From positions 667,662 through 731,661 of the forward strand of contig JADJNS010000003.1 in NCBI GenBank assembly GCA_016714225.1: a DNA stretch of 64,000 nt, in the 5' to 3' direction. The stretch comes from Archangiaceae bacterium. GTDB lineage: Bacteria > Myxococcota > Myxococcia > Myxococcales > Myxococcaceae. The position numbers were made by a program, and so were the translations under genes. Position 1 is the first letter of the stretch. Each line of letters starts with the position of its first letter. Below are positions 32,665-41,585 of the stretch, piece after piece. A model generated the notes under the pieces. That model searched no databases. It worked only from the letters and a program-made list of their open reading frames with translations, and was not told where the DNA came from.

Positions 32665-32691
32665 CGGCGATTCGGACTAAAAAGCCCGAGC

Positions 32692-33243
32692 ATGCGCTCG
32701 GTCGGGTTCTTCGTTTTCCCGCGCGTGACCACCCTCGACTTCGTCGGGGTGTACGACGCGCTTCGCAGGCTGTCTGGCGTGACGTTGAAGTTCGTCGGCC
32801 CCGAGGCACGGGCCACCGACGAGGGGGGCCTGTCGTTCGAGGTCGAACAGTACCCTTCGTTGGCCGAGCTCGACCTGCTGGTGGTGCCCGGCGGTCACGG
32901 CACCCGCGCGCTCGAAGAAGACGAGCGGTGCCTCGACTACCTGCGCGCGTGGGGTGAAGTGCGGCCCATCGCCTCGGTGTGCACGGGGGCGCTGCTGCTC
33001 GGGCGCGCCGGGCACTTGAAGGGGCTCAAGGCCACCACCCACTTCGGCTCGTACGAGCGGTTGGCGCCGTTCTGCGCCGAGGTCGTGCGCGACGTGCGGG
33101 TGGTCGACTCAGGCAGGGTGGTCACCGCCGGCGCCGTCTCGTCGTCGCTCGACCTCGGGTTGCACCTGGTGAAGAAGCACTGGGGCGAAGACGAGCACCA
33201 GCGCGTGAGCAAGGCCATGGCCCATGCGCTGCGCGAGCCGTGA
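32692..33243 (+). CDS. DJ-1/PfpI family protein
   Basis: 183 residues with the class I glutamine amidotransferase-like fold. The nucleophile elbow is at Cys97 (SVCTGALLLGRAGHLKG), after LLVVPGGHGTRAL. The acidic residue that tunes the cysteine is present near the N-terminus (TLDFVGVYDAL), and a His follows in TTHFGS. This pattern resembles the isonitrile-hydratase/ThiJ-like and AraC-associated branch rather than PfpI peptidase. No DNA-binding domain is attached. Cytoplasmic; the reaction cannot be assigned. It starts 115 bases from the divergent cytochrome gene, with a dispersed repeat between. Confidence 0.88.
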   Translation: MRSVGFFVFPRVTTLDFVGVYDALRRLSGVTLKFVGPEARATDEGGLSFEVEQYPSLAELDLLVVPGGHGTRALEEDERCLDYLRAWGEVRPIASVCTGALLLGRAGHLKGLKATTHFGSYERLAPFCAEVVRDVRVVDSGRVVTAGAVSSSLDLGLHLVKKHWGEDEHQRVSKAMAHALREP

Positions 33244-33393
33244 GCGCAACCTGAGCAGAGCGCGAAGCGGCAACCGTGCTCGTCGACCCGCGGGGTCGCA
33301 GCCCGTCGGCTGCCCGAGACCCGGCACAGGGGTCTGCGGTGACCTGGGTCGAGCGGCAGGCGCCCTCGACCGTGCCCGGCGCGCCGTGCTTTC

Positions 33394-35289
33394 GTGGAGT
33401 CGGTGAACAGCTCCCAGGCGATCACCCTGGCTTGTCTGGTCGCAGAGCTGACGGCGGGCGGCATCGCCGCGGCGTTCACGCTGGCACCGGGCCTCAAGCA
33501 CGTTCGGGTGTTCGGGCTGTTCGCCCTGGTGGCCTCGACGTACACCGTCTGCGACCTCATCTACCCCTGGCCCGAAGCGAGCGACGCGCTGGTGCTGTGG
33601 GCCGCGCGCTGCAGCACGATCTTCGGGGCAGCCACCGGGGCGGCGTGGCTCAGCTACACGCGCGTGCGGCGAGGCTTGCCCGCGCTCGCCGGCTTCGACC
33701 AGGCGCTCGTGATCGCCACCGGCGCGGTCGCCGCGCTCTGCCTGGTGCCGCAAGCGCCGTTCTTCGGGCCCACCGTCACGGTCGACCCCGGTCTCGGCGT
33801 CATCTATCGCAACCCCGAGGCAGGGCCGCTGGCGGTGCTCTCGTTCGTGTTGCTGGTCGGCAACATCTTCGCGAGCTGCCGGCACGTGCTGCGGGCGAGC
33901 CGGCGGTCGTTCGCTCACGTGCTGGCCGTGGTGCTGCTGGTGTGCCTGGGGGTGAATGACGCGCTGGTCGCTGCCGGTGTGCTCGCGAGCTTCTTTCTGG
34001 TGAGCGTCAGCTTCGTGGCGATGGTCGCCGCCATGGCCGTCGATGCGGTCAGCGACATCTCGGCGCGCACGCGCGCGCTGTCAGAGATGAAAGACTCGCT
34101 CGCGGCCGAGGTCGTGCGCCGCTCGCACGCCCTGGTGGAAGCGCAGCGCGAGCTCGATCACGCGCACCGGCTGGCGTCACTGGGGCGCATCGCGGCGAGC
34201 GTGGGGCACGAGATCAACAACCCGCTGACCTACGTCATCGGCAATCTCGAGGTCGTGCGAGAGCAGCTCGGCGCAGCGGGCTCAGGCGTGCTGGAGCCGC
34301 TCGCTGACGCGCTCGCGGGTGCCGACCGCATCGCGCGCATCGTGAAAGACCTGCGGGTGCTGGTTCAGAAAGAGCACAGCGATCAGGTCGAGGCCGAGGT
34401 CGATGCTGCGGTCACCGAGGCGTTGCGGGCGGTGCCGCCGCAGCTTCTGGCCGGCGTCGAGATCAGCCGTGACGTCGAGCCGGGCCTTCGCGTGGCGATG
34501 ACGGGCCTGCAGTTGGGCCAGGTCTTGACCAACCTCGTCATCAACGCGGTGCAGGCGATGGCGGGCCAGACGGGGCCGAAGAAGCTGACGGTGGTCGGGC
34601 GGCGTCTGGGTGAGCGCGCTCACCTCATGGTGTCCGACACCGGCCCGGGAATTCCCGAAGAGCAGCGGGCCCTGGTGTTCGAGCCGTTCTATTCGACCAA
34701 GGGCGTGAGCGGCACCGGCCTGGGCCTCGCGCTGTGCGACTCGATGGTGAGAAGCGCCGGCGGAGCGCTCACCCTGACCAGCGCCCCGGGCCAGGGCACC
34801 ACCTTCACCGCCGAGCTGGCTACCGTGGTCGGGCCCAACGCGCCGGTCGTGGCTGCGCCGTCGCCGGTGCCCGAGGTGGGGCCGTCGGCGAGGGTGCTGG
34901 TGGTCGACGACGATGAAGCGGTGGGCAGGTCGATCGTGCGGCTGCTGCGCGGGCACCAGGTCGAGCTGATCGCGGATCCGCGCGTGGCGCTCGAGCGCCT
35001 GCGCGAGGCCGGCTGCCACTACGACCTCATCGTCTGTGACGTCACCATGACCCCGATCGACGGCCTGCAGCTGAGGGCCGCGGTCGCGATCACCCAGCCC
35101 GCGGTGGCGAACCGGTTCGTGTTCATCACCGGCGGGGCGGTCTCGGCGGACGCACGCAGCCAGCTCGCGAGCTCGGCCGTGAAGTGGCTCGAGAAGCCGA
35201 TCGACTCGGCGGCGCTGCGCAAGCTCGCCGCCGAGAGCGCAGGGCCTCGGGCCCCATCGTCTTCACCGGAGAAAACACCGCCGCGCTGA
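33394..35289 (+). CDS. Hybrid sensor histidine kinase with 7-TM sensor and receiver domain
   Basis: 631 residues from GTG 33394 (GTG 33403 also possible). Residues about 5-215 form around seven hydrophobic helices, a 7TMR/MASE-like membrane sensor. A coiled coil (LAAEVVRRSHALVEAQRELDHAHR) leads to the HisKA domain with His272 (SVGHEINNPLTYVIGNLE). The ATPase follows (NLVINAVQAM, DTGPGIPEEQ, GTGLGLALC), then a C-terminal receiver with phospho-acceptor Asp549 (VCDVTMTPIDG) and Lys in KWLEKPID. No DNA-binding output; signalling would pass to a separate phosphotransfer protein. Stands alone. Confidence 0.9.
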   Translation: MESVNSSQAITLACLVAELTAGGIAAAFTLAPGLKHVRVFGLFALVASTYTVCDLIYPWPEASDALVLWAARCSTIFGAATGAAWLSYTRVRRGLPALAGFDQALVIATGAVAALCLVPQAPFFGPTVTVDPGLGVIYRNPEAGPLAVLSFVLLVGNIFASCRHVLRASRRSFAHVLAVVLLVCLGVNDALVAAGVLASFFLVSVSFVAMVAAMAVDAVSDISARTRALSEMKDSLAAEVVRRSHALVEAQRELDHAHRLASLGRIAASVGHEINNPLTYVIGNLEVVREQLGAAGSGVLEPLADALAGADRIARIVKDLRVLVQKEHSDQVEAEVDAAVTEALRAVPPQLLAGVEISRDVEPGLRVAMTGLQLGQVLTNLVINAVQAMAGQTGPKKLTVVGRRLGERAHLMVSDTGPGIPEEQRALVFEPFYSTKGVSGTGLGLALCDSMVRSAGGALTLTSAPGQGTTFTAELATVVGPNAPVVAAPSPVPEVGPSARVLVVDDDEAVGRSIVRLLRGHQVELIADPRVALERLREAGCHYDLIVCDVTMTPIDGLQLRAAVAITQPAVANRFVFITGGAVSADARSQLASSAVKWLEKPIDSAALRKLAAESAGPRAPSSSPEKTPPR

Positions 35290-35349
35290 CGCACGACGCA
35301 GCCTCTGGCGGCCATGAGCTCGAACGGCGCTGGGGCTATACACCGGCGC

Positions 35350-37350
35350 ATGTCGCGCTCTTCCCTCTACTGGCTGTGCTGCGTTGCCCTCGCCGCGTGC
35401 GGCCCCGCGCCGCTGCCCGAAACGCCGCCGGTGTCGCCCCACGCCGAGCTCCACGCGCGCGCCGATGCGATGCTCACCACGCTGCTCGACAAGCTGTGGA
35501 ATGCCGACGCGCAGTACTTCGACCGCGCGCTGATTGTCCCCGGCTTCCCGGTCGCCTACTGGAACTACGCGCAGGGGCTCGACGCGCTGGCGGACGGTGC
35601 CGAGCGCCACGGCGGCCTTCACTTCGCGGGCTGGCTGCCTGTCGCTGCCGATGGCCAGGGCCGGCGCACGTGGGAAGCGGGGCTGTACGACGACGAGAAC
35701 TGGATGTCGCTCGCCCTGCTGCGGGCGTACGACCAGACCGGCGAGCGCGCCTACCTGACCCAGGCCACCGCCCTGTACGAGGACATCGAGCTCGGTTGGG
35801 ACGAGACCTGCTGCGGCGACGTGAAGGGCGGCATCTGGTGGGACAAGGCGCGCACCGGCAAGGCGACCGCGTCGAACGCAGGGCCGGTCATCACCGGGGT
35901 GCGGCTCTACGAGCGCACGCGTGACGGCCGCTACCTTCAGTTCGCGCGCAAGGCGTACGACTACTGGCGCGCCAACATGGTGGTGGAGCAGACCGGCCAG
36001 GTGCTCGACAACATTCCCGTCGGCGGCGCGAAGAACGGCACGCTGGTCTTCACCTACAACGAGGGGCTGATGATCGGCGCCGCGGTAGAGCTGCACCGCA
36101 GCACTGGCGAGGCGCGCTACCTCGAAGACGCTCACCTCTTCGCACGGCGAATGCTCGCGGCCGAGACGGCGGAGAGCCCGCTGGGCGCGGTGCTCTTCGA
36201 CGGCGACAACGACCACTGCGAAGGCGACTGTCACCAGTTCAAGGGCATCGGCTACCGGTACCTCGCCCTGCTGCAGCAGCTCGACCCGCGTGACGCGTAC
36301 GACGCCGTGTTGAGCGCGTCTGCCGAGGCGGTCTGGTCGCTCGCGCGAGACCCGGCCACCGGCTTCGCCGCGGTCGACTGGCGGGGCGGGCCGGTCTCCG
36401 ACGGCACGATGGCGCAGCAGACCAGCGCGCTGTTCGCGGTCAGCGCGCTCGCGCAATTGCGCGGCGGGCTGCCGGCCACGATCGCCGAGGCGGCGGTGCA
36501 CGAGGCAGAAGACGCTCGCCATTGGGCGATGAAGTACCAGCCGGCCTCGGGAGTGAGCGGCGGCGGGCTGCTCGTCAGCCGGGCCCTGGCCGGCGAGCGC
36601 GTGCGCTTCGCGCTCGAGGTTCACGAAGGCGGCCCGCACGTGCTGGCGTTCCACTACCGCGGGCGCAGCGAGGCGAGCCGCACCGTGAGCTTCGACTCGG
36701 GGGCGCCCGAGACGCTCACGTTTTCAGCGCAGCCCACGCGCGACGCTGTCGCGGTTCAGCGCTTCGCGCGCGAGCTCACCGCCGGGCCGCACGTCGTCGA
36801 GCTGACGGTGGGCGTGCAGAACCAGGGCACGGTCGAGCTCGACGCGCTCGAGGTGACCCCCGGTGAGCTCGATGCCCCGGCGCCTGAGGCGTTCTTCCTG
36901 ATGACTCCTGGACCCGGCAACGAAGCGTGCCCGGACGCGCAGCTGTGCTGGAGTCGCAGCGAGGGCGCCGACGGCTACGACGTGGTGGTCGACGGCGCGC
37001 TGCACTGCAGCACGGTGGCGGCGAAGCGCTGCTGCGACGTCGGTGCGCTGAAGCCCGGGCCTCACACCTGGGCGGTCTGGGCCAGGCAGCAGCACGGGCG
37101 CCGCTCGAGCCCGGCCGCCACGTTCACGCTCACGCCGTGGCCCGCATCACCCACTGCCACGTCACAGCCGCTGGCCGATGAGCAGCTGCGCTGGCAATGG
37201 CCCGCCAGCGAAGACGCGTGGGACGGCTACGAGCTGCTGCAGAACGGCGCGCGCCTGTGCGCCGGCGTGCGCGGCACCGCGTGCATCACGGGCACGTCGG
37301 TGGTCAGCCCGACCGTTCAGCTGCGTCACGCCTGCGCGCGCGGGCGCTGA
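35350..37350 (+). CDS. Glycoside hydrolase family 76 lipoprotein (alpha-1,6-mannanase-like)
   Basis: 666 residues from ATG 35350, with lipobox LAAC. The GH76 (alpha/alpha)6 domain (about 30-380) shows the catalytic Asp114-Asp115 pair in GLYDDENWMS, and GGIWWDKARTGKATASNAG, typical of endo-alpha-1,6-mannanases. Residues about 385-515 form a beta-sandwich like CBM6/35 (HEAEDARHW, GHVLAFHYRG-type strands, VELDALEV). The tail has fibronectin-like segments with paired cysteines. Probably surface-anchored and degrading fungal or mycobacterial-type mannans. An upstream in-frame ATG at 35314 would precede the signal peptide and is less likely. Confidence 0.87.
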   Translation: MSRSSLYWLCCVALAACGPAPLPETPPVSPHAELHARADAMLTTLLDKLWNADAQYFDRALIVPGFPVAYWNYAQGLDALADGAERHGGLHFAGWLPVAADGQGRRTWEAGLYDDENWMSLALLRAYDQTGERAYLTQATALYEDIELGWDETCCGDVKGGIWWDKARTGKATASNAGPVITGVRLYERTRDGRYLQFARKAYDYWRANMVVEQTGQVLDNIPVGGAKNGTLVFTYNEGLMIGAAVELHRSTGEARYLEDAHLFARRMLAAETAESPLGAVLFDGDNDHCEGDCHQFKGIGYRYLALLQQLDPRDAYDAVLSASAEAVWSLARDPATGFAAVDWRGGPVSDGTMAQQTSALFAVSALAQLRGGLPATIAEAAVHEAEDARHWAMKYQPASGVSGGGLLVSRALAGERVRFALEVHEGGPHVLAFHYRGRSEASRTVSFDSGAPETLTFSAQPTRDAVAVQRFARELTAGPHVVELTVGVQNQGTVELDALEVTPGELDAPAPEAFFLMTPGPGNEACPDAQLCWSRSEGADGYDVVVDGALHCSTVAAKRCCDVGALKPGPHTWAVWARQQHGRRSSPAATFTLTPWPASPTATSQPLADEQLRWQWPASEDAWDGYELLQNGARLCAGVRGTACITGTSVVSPTVQLRHACARGR

Positions 37351-37499
37351 TCGCGCCCCGGCGGCCTGTGGCAGTGCGCACGGTCGTGACTCGGGTCGGG
37401 CCCTCGCGGCACCCGCCGCTGGTTTCGTCAACTGCCGCCGAGAAAATCGCCTCGGAAGGCGAGACCAGCCGCCGGCTCCAAAGGGTGTAGACCTCGTCC

Positions 37500-38834
37500 A
37501 TGCGCACGACCAGCATCGACACGGTCTTCCGGGTTCGCCTCAAACACCTGCCCGGCCAGTTCGCGCGGCTCGCCAACGCGCTCGCCGACGAAGGGGCGCT
37601 CGTCGGCGACATCGTGACGATTCGCAGCGGTGACGACGACACGGTGCGCGAGGTGACGGTCGAGACCGAGAGCGAGGAGCACGCCCGGCGCGTGGTCGCC
37701 CGCGTTCACGCGCTCGACGGCATCGAGGTGCTCGGGGTGACCGATCGGGTGTTCGCCCTGCACCAGGGTGGCAAGCTGCACTCGACCAGTCGGGTAGCGC
37801 TCAACAAACTGAGCGACCTGCGCTTCGTCTACACACCCGGCGTCGCGCGCGTGGCGAAGGAGCTCCAGCGTGACCCGTCGCGCGCGTTCGAGCTGACGAC
37901 GCTGGGCAACTCGGTCGGCATCTTCACCAACGGCACCCGCGTGCTCGGCCTGGGAGCGGTCGGGCCGCTCGCCTCTCTTCCGGTGATGGAGGGCAAGGCG
38001 GTGCTCTATGACGTCTGCGCCAAGATCAGCGCCACTCCGATTCTGATCGACACCACCGACGTCGACGCGTTCATCGAGACGGTGGTGCGGGTCGCGCCCT
38101 CGTTCGGCGGCATTCACCTCGAGGACATTCGCATTCCCGACTGCTACCGCATCGAGGACGAGCTGCTGCGCCGGCTCGACAAGCCGGTGATGCACGACGA
38201 CCAACACGGCACGGCGACGGTCGCGCTGGCGGCCGTGATGAACGCGTGCGCCATCACCGGCGTCGCCCTGTCGCGGGCGCGGGTGGGGCAGATCGGCCTC
38301 GGCGCGGCCGGCAGTGCGATCGCCCGGCTCGCGCTGAGCCTCGGAGTGGGTGAGGTGATCGTCCACGACCGCTCGCCCGAGGCCATGGGCTGGCTCGCCG
38401 GGCTCGGTGCCCGGCCCGCAGACCTGGCCACGGTGATGCGTGAAGCCGACATCGTCATCTCGACCACCGGCGTGCCCGGGCTCATCGCCCCGGCGATGGT
38501 TCGCCGTGGTCAGGTGATCTTCGCGCTCTCCAACCCGACGCCCGAGATCGAGCCCGCGGTCGCGCTCGAGGCGGGGGCCGCCTTCGCCTCCGATGGTCGC
38601 TCGATCAACAACGCTCTCGCCTTCCCCGGGCTGTTTCGCGCGGCGCTCGACGTGCGCAGCCGCGCGATCAGCCCGCAGATGCGCATCGCGGCCGCGCGGG
38701 CCATCGCCGCGTGCGCAGAGAAGGGCGAGGTGGTGCCGTCTCCGCTCGATGCGAAGGTGCACGCCGCGGTGCGTGACGCCGCCGCCGCGACGGCCCGCGA
38801 GCAGGGCCTCGCCGGCACCGCGCGGTGCGGGTAG
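37500..38834 (+). CDS. NAD(P)-dependent malic enzyme with N-terminal ACT domain
   Basis: 444 residues. Oxidatively decarboxylates malate to pyruvate in the cytoplasm. Residues about 5-80 are an ACT domain (FRVRLKHLPGQFARLANALADEGA), likely allosteric. In the malic core, Tyr111 (FVYTPGVA) and Lys166 (VMEGK) are 55 residues apart, as in the short bacterial enzymes, with metal ligands in GGIHLEDI and HDDQHGTA. The Rossmann fold has GLGAAGSAIARLAL. The segment after MEGK reads AVLYDVCAKIS instead of the common AVLFKKFADID, an unusual divergence. Glu codons before GA are often GAG here, unlike most neighbours. Confidence 0.9.
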   Translation: MRTTSIDTVFRVRLKHLPGQFARLANALADEGALVGDIVTIRSGDDDTVREVTVETESEEHARRVVARVHALDGIEVLGVTDRVFALHQGGKLHSTSRVALNKLSDLRFVYTPGVARVAKELQRDPSRAFELTTLGNSVGIFTNGTRVLGLGAVGPLASLPVMEGKAVLYDVCAKISATPILIDTTDVDAFIETVVRVAPSFGGIHLEDIRIPDCYRIEDELLRRLDKPVMHDDQHGTATVALAAVMNACAITGVALSRARVGQIGLGAAGSAIARLALSLGVGEVIVHDRSPEAMGWLAGLGARPADLATVMREADIVISTTGVPGLIAPAMVRRGQVIFALSNPTPEIEPAVALEAGAAFASDGRSINNALAFPGLFRAALDVRSRAISPQMRIAAARAIAACAEKGEVVPSPLDAKVHAAVRDAAAATAREQGLAGTARCG

Positions 38835-38918
38835 GGGGAAGATCTACCCACCGGCGGTCACCGGCGGTGAGGGGCTGTCGCTCGAAGTGACCTCGGCGCG
38901 CGGAACTGGCGGCACGGG

Positions 38919-39917
38919 CTACGATTGCCCCCGCGAGCCGGGCGGGGCTCCGGGGGGGGGGGGGGGCCGACGAGCGCGCCCGCGCGGGCCGGGGCGGGGG
39001 GGGCGGGCCGCGGGGGCCCGCGCGCGCCCCCCCAGCCCGGCCCGCCAGCGCCCGGCGAGAGCGCTGCTGAGCGACACCACCTCTTTCCGCACCCGCTCGG
39101 CCTCGGCAGGCTGATCCTGCTCCCAATCGGCAACCTCGCCGCGCACCGAGGTCAGGGCGCGTGCGAGCTCGAGCGCGCGGGCGCGCTGCCCCGGCTCCAG
39201 CTCGAGCACCAGCACCTCGACCGCCTCGCCGATGCCGCGCCCGAGCCCGCTCGCGTCGTCGGTGGCCTTGAGCCAGTACTCCGAATCGCCTCGACCACAC
39301 GAGGGCAGCGCGGCCCCCATGCCGGCCAGCGCGCGCAGCACTGCGTGCGCCTCGACGGTGCCGCCCGAGGCCTGGGCCTGTCGCGCCAGACCCGCCAACG
39401 CTCCTCGCGTCTCCTTGAGTAGCTCGATCACCCGGTCATGCCAGTAGCTGTCGTCACCCTGGCCACCGGCGGCGCTCGTGTCGGTCAGCCGCCGCGCTGC
39501 GGTCTCGAGCTCCCCGCGGGTCTCCGACTGCGCAGTCGACGACGCCATCTCCTCGAGCGCCTGGCCCAGCGCTGCAATCGGGGCGGCGTAGTCTTGATGG
39601 GTGCGCGACCAGAACCGCGAGAAGTCGGGGTCGCCCTCGGGCAGGCCCACGCTGGTGAAGCGACCCAGCGCCTTCTGAAACGCATGCACCGCGGCCCCCA
39701 GCGTGATCGCCGGAGCACTCCACACCTCTCGCTGCGGCACCACCGCCGGTGAGGGCAGGGCGGGGTCGAGCTGCTGCTGCGCACGGTGAGCGTCGCCTGG
39801 GGCTCTGGCCTTCAGCCCCGGCGCGTCAGTCTCTGCCGGGTTGAAGCGAACGACTTCGACGGGGTGGCCGGCCTGCCCCTCGAGCGGCAGGCGGGGTCGG
39901 TAGCGGGCGAGCCTCAT
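38919..39917 (-). CDS. Helical hypothetical protein with suspect low-complexity C-terminus
   Basis: 332 residues as read; no family recognised. Residues about 75-285 are helical and acidic (ITLGAAVHAFQKALGRF; DDSYWHDRVIELLKETRGAL; DSEYWLKATDDASGLGRGIGEAVEVLVLELEPG). Two motifs, DSYWHDRVIELL and DSEYWLKATDDA, suggest an internal duplication. The N-terminus is polar, without signal peptide. The last ~40 residues are encoded by a near A/T-free tract (38941-39050) and read as Arg/Pro/Gly/Ala only, so the real C-terminus is uncertain. Downstream of SpoVR on the same strand with a 175-base gap; converges on the malic enzyme gene. Confidence 0.6.
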   Translation of the reverse strand: MRLARYRPRLPLEGQAGHPVEVVRFNPAETDAPGLKARAPGDAHRAQQQLDPALPSPAVVPQREVWSAPAITLGAAVHAFQKALGRFTSVGLPEGDPDFSRFWSRTHQDYAAPIAALGQALEEMASSTAQSETRGELETAARRLTDTSAAGGQGDDSYWHDRVIELLKETRGALAGLARQAQASGGTVEAHAVLRALAGMGAALPSCGRGDSEYWLKATDDASGLGRGIGEAVEVLVLELEPGQRARALELARALTSVRGEVADWEQDQPAEAERVRKEVVSLSSALAGRWRAGLGGRARAPAARPPRPGPRGRARRPPPPPGAPPGSRGQS

Positions 39918-40092
39918 GCCTGACAGAGCCTGCCCGGGGCATTTCGCTGCATCGATCGCGGGAATCCCGAGGTGAAATCGTCGCGCCGAACCCGGCGACT
40001 CACTCTGGTCGCGGGCTGGCGCTATCGCCCTCGGCAGGGGAAGGCACTCACGCCGACCAGTGAGAAATCAGCGTCGACCCAGCAGTCGCCCC

Positions 40093-41585
40093 TTACAGCT
40101 CGACCTTCTTGTCGGTGTGCGTCTGCCCGTCGTAACGGAGCATCACGCCCTTGCCTTCGACCTTGGTGACCAGGTTCACCGGGCGTCGCCACAGCGACTG
40201 CACGTTGCGCAGCGTCTCGCGGGCGTAGTCGCCCTTCAGGTCGAGCCCGTCGTGCTTGTGGGCCAGGCGAAGCTCGCCGCGGTTCTCGTCGTTGGCGTCG
40301 ACCACCTCGATCACCGGCTGCCCGAAGTTGGTGAGCTTCTGCAGCAGCTTGCTCTTCACCTTGCGAAACTCGCGGTCCATGATCTCCCACGAGTTGCGCT
40401 TCTCGTTGAAACCGTAGACGAACATCTTCTGCTCGATGGCGAACTCGGCGGTCAGAAACTCGTCGATGAAGGTGATGTCGTTGTAGTGCTTGCGCACCTC
40501 GAAGATCTTCTGCCGACCCAAGCCGAGCTTCTTGTCCCACGAGCGGCGCACCCGCAGGTCGTCGCACTCGTCCCACTCCTTGCCGAAGCGGCCCTTGTTC
40601 CACCGGTCTTCGATGTCGCGGAACAGCTCGATGCCGAGCTTGTAGGGGTTCAAGGCGCCGGGCTGCGTGCCCATGGTGCCCGAGTGGTGATCGGCGTAGT
40701 CGATGATCTCGTGGTCCTTCAGGGCCCGCGTGGTCATGATCGTCGAGTGCCAGAATGACGCCCAGCCCTCGTTCATGATCTTGGTCTGGCCCTGCGGCGC
40801 GAAGTAGTAGGCCTCGTCGCGAATGATGGCGAGCACGTCGCGCTCCCACTCTTCGAGCGGAGCGTTGTCGAGCAGGAACTGCAGCACGTCGCGCTGCGGC
40901 CGCTCGGGAAAGCGCTTCGCCTTGGCGCGCTCGTCTTCGACCTTCTTGCGCTGCGAATCGACGAACTCGCGCGGGTTCATGTAGCCGCGCATGTACTCGC
41001 GGTCGACCTTGATGCCCTCGACCCGCTCGTTCAGCTTGGCCTGCTCTTCAGCCAGCTTGGGGTCGGGGTTGCGGCGATGTGCGGCGCGTGCTGGTCGATG
41101 AGGTTCTCGAGCGACAGGCAGCGATCGACGAAGTCTTCCACCCGCTCGACGCCGAGCTTGTCGATCCACCGGCTCACCCGGGTGGCGTGGTTCGCCATCT
41201 CGTCGATCATTCGCCGGTTGGTGTGGCGAAACGAGAAGTTGTTCTTGAAGAAGTCGCAGTGGCCGTAGACGTGCGCCATCACCAGCTTCTGATCGACCTC
41301 GGCGTTGGCCTCGAGCAGGTAGGCGAAGCAGGGGTCGTTGTTGATCACCAGCTCGTAGATCTTCGACAGGCCGTACTCGTAGCCCTTGCTGAGCTGCTCG
41401 TAGTCCATACCCCAGCGCCAGTGCGGGTACCGGGTGGGGAAGCCGCCGTACGCGGCCACCATGTTCAGCTCGTCGTACGAGAGAATCTCGAAGACCGTCT
41501 CGAAGAAATCGAGCCCGAACTCGCGCGCGTGCCCTTCGATCTCTTTGCGCAGGTCTTCGAGGCGCGGCGTCAGTGAGCGCGGCAT
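40093..41585 (-). pseudogene. SpoVR family protein, split by a single-base frameshift
   Basis: SpoVR-family proteins accompany PrkA and DUF444 in stress-linked operons; their biochemistry is poorly defined. The N-terminal part (from ATG 41585) has FGLDFFETVFEILSYDELNMVAAYGGFPTRYPHW and VYGHCDFFKNN; it then leaves frame near 41080. The C-terminal part in another frame continues RRNPDPKLAEEQ, IRDEAYYFAPQGQTKIMNEGW and FWHSTIMT to 40093. Adding one base in the GCGGCG stretch at about 41073-41080 joins QHAPHIRRNPDPKL and gives about 497 residues, the normal size. Starts directly at the DUF444 stop. Likely a sequencing indel. Confidence 0.87.
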
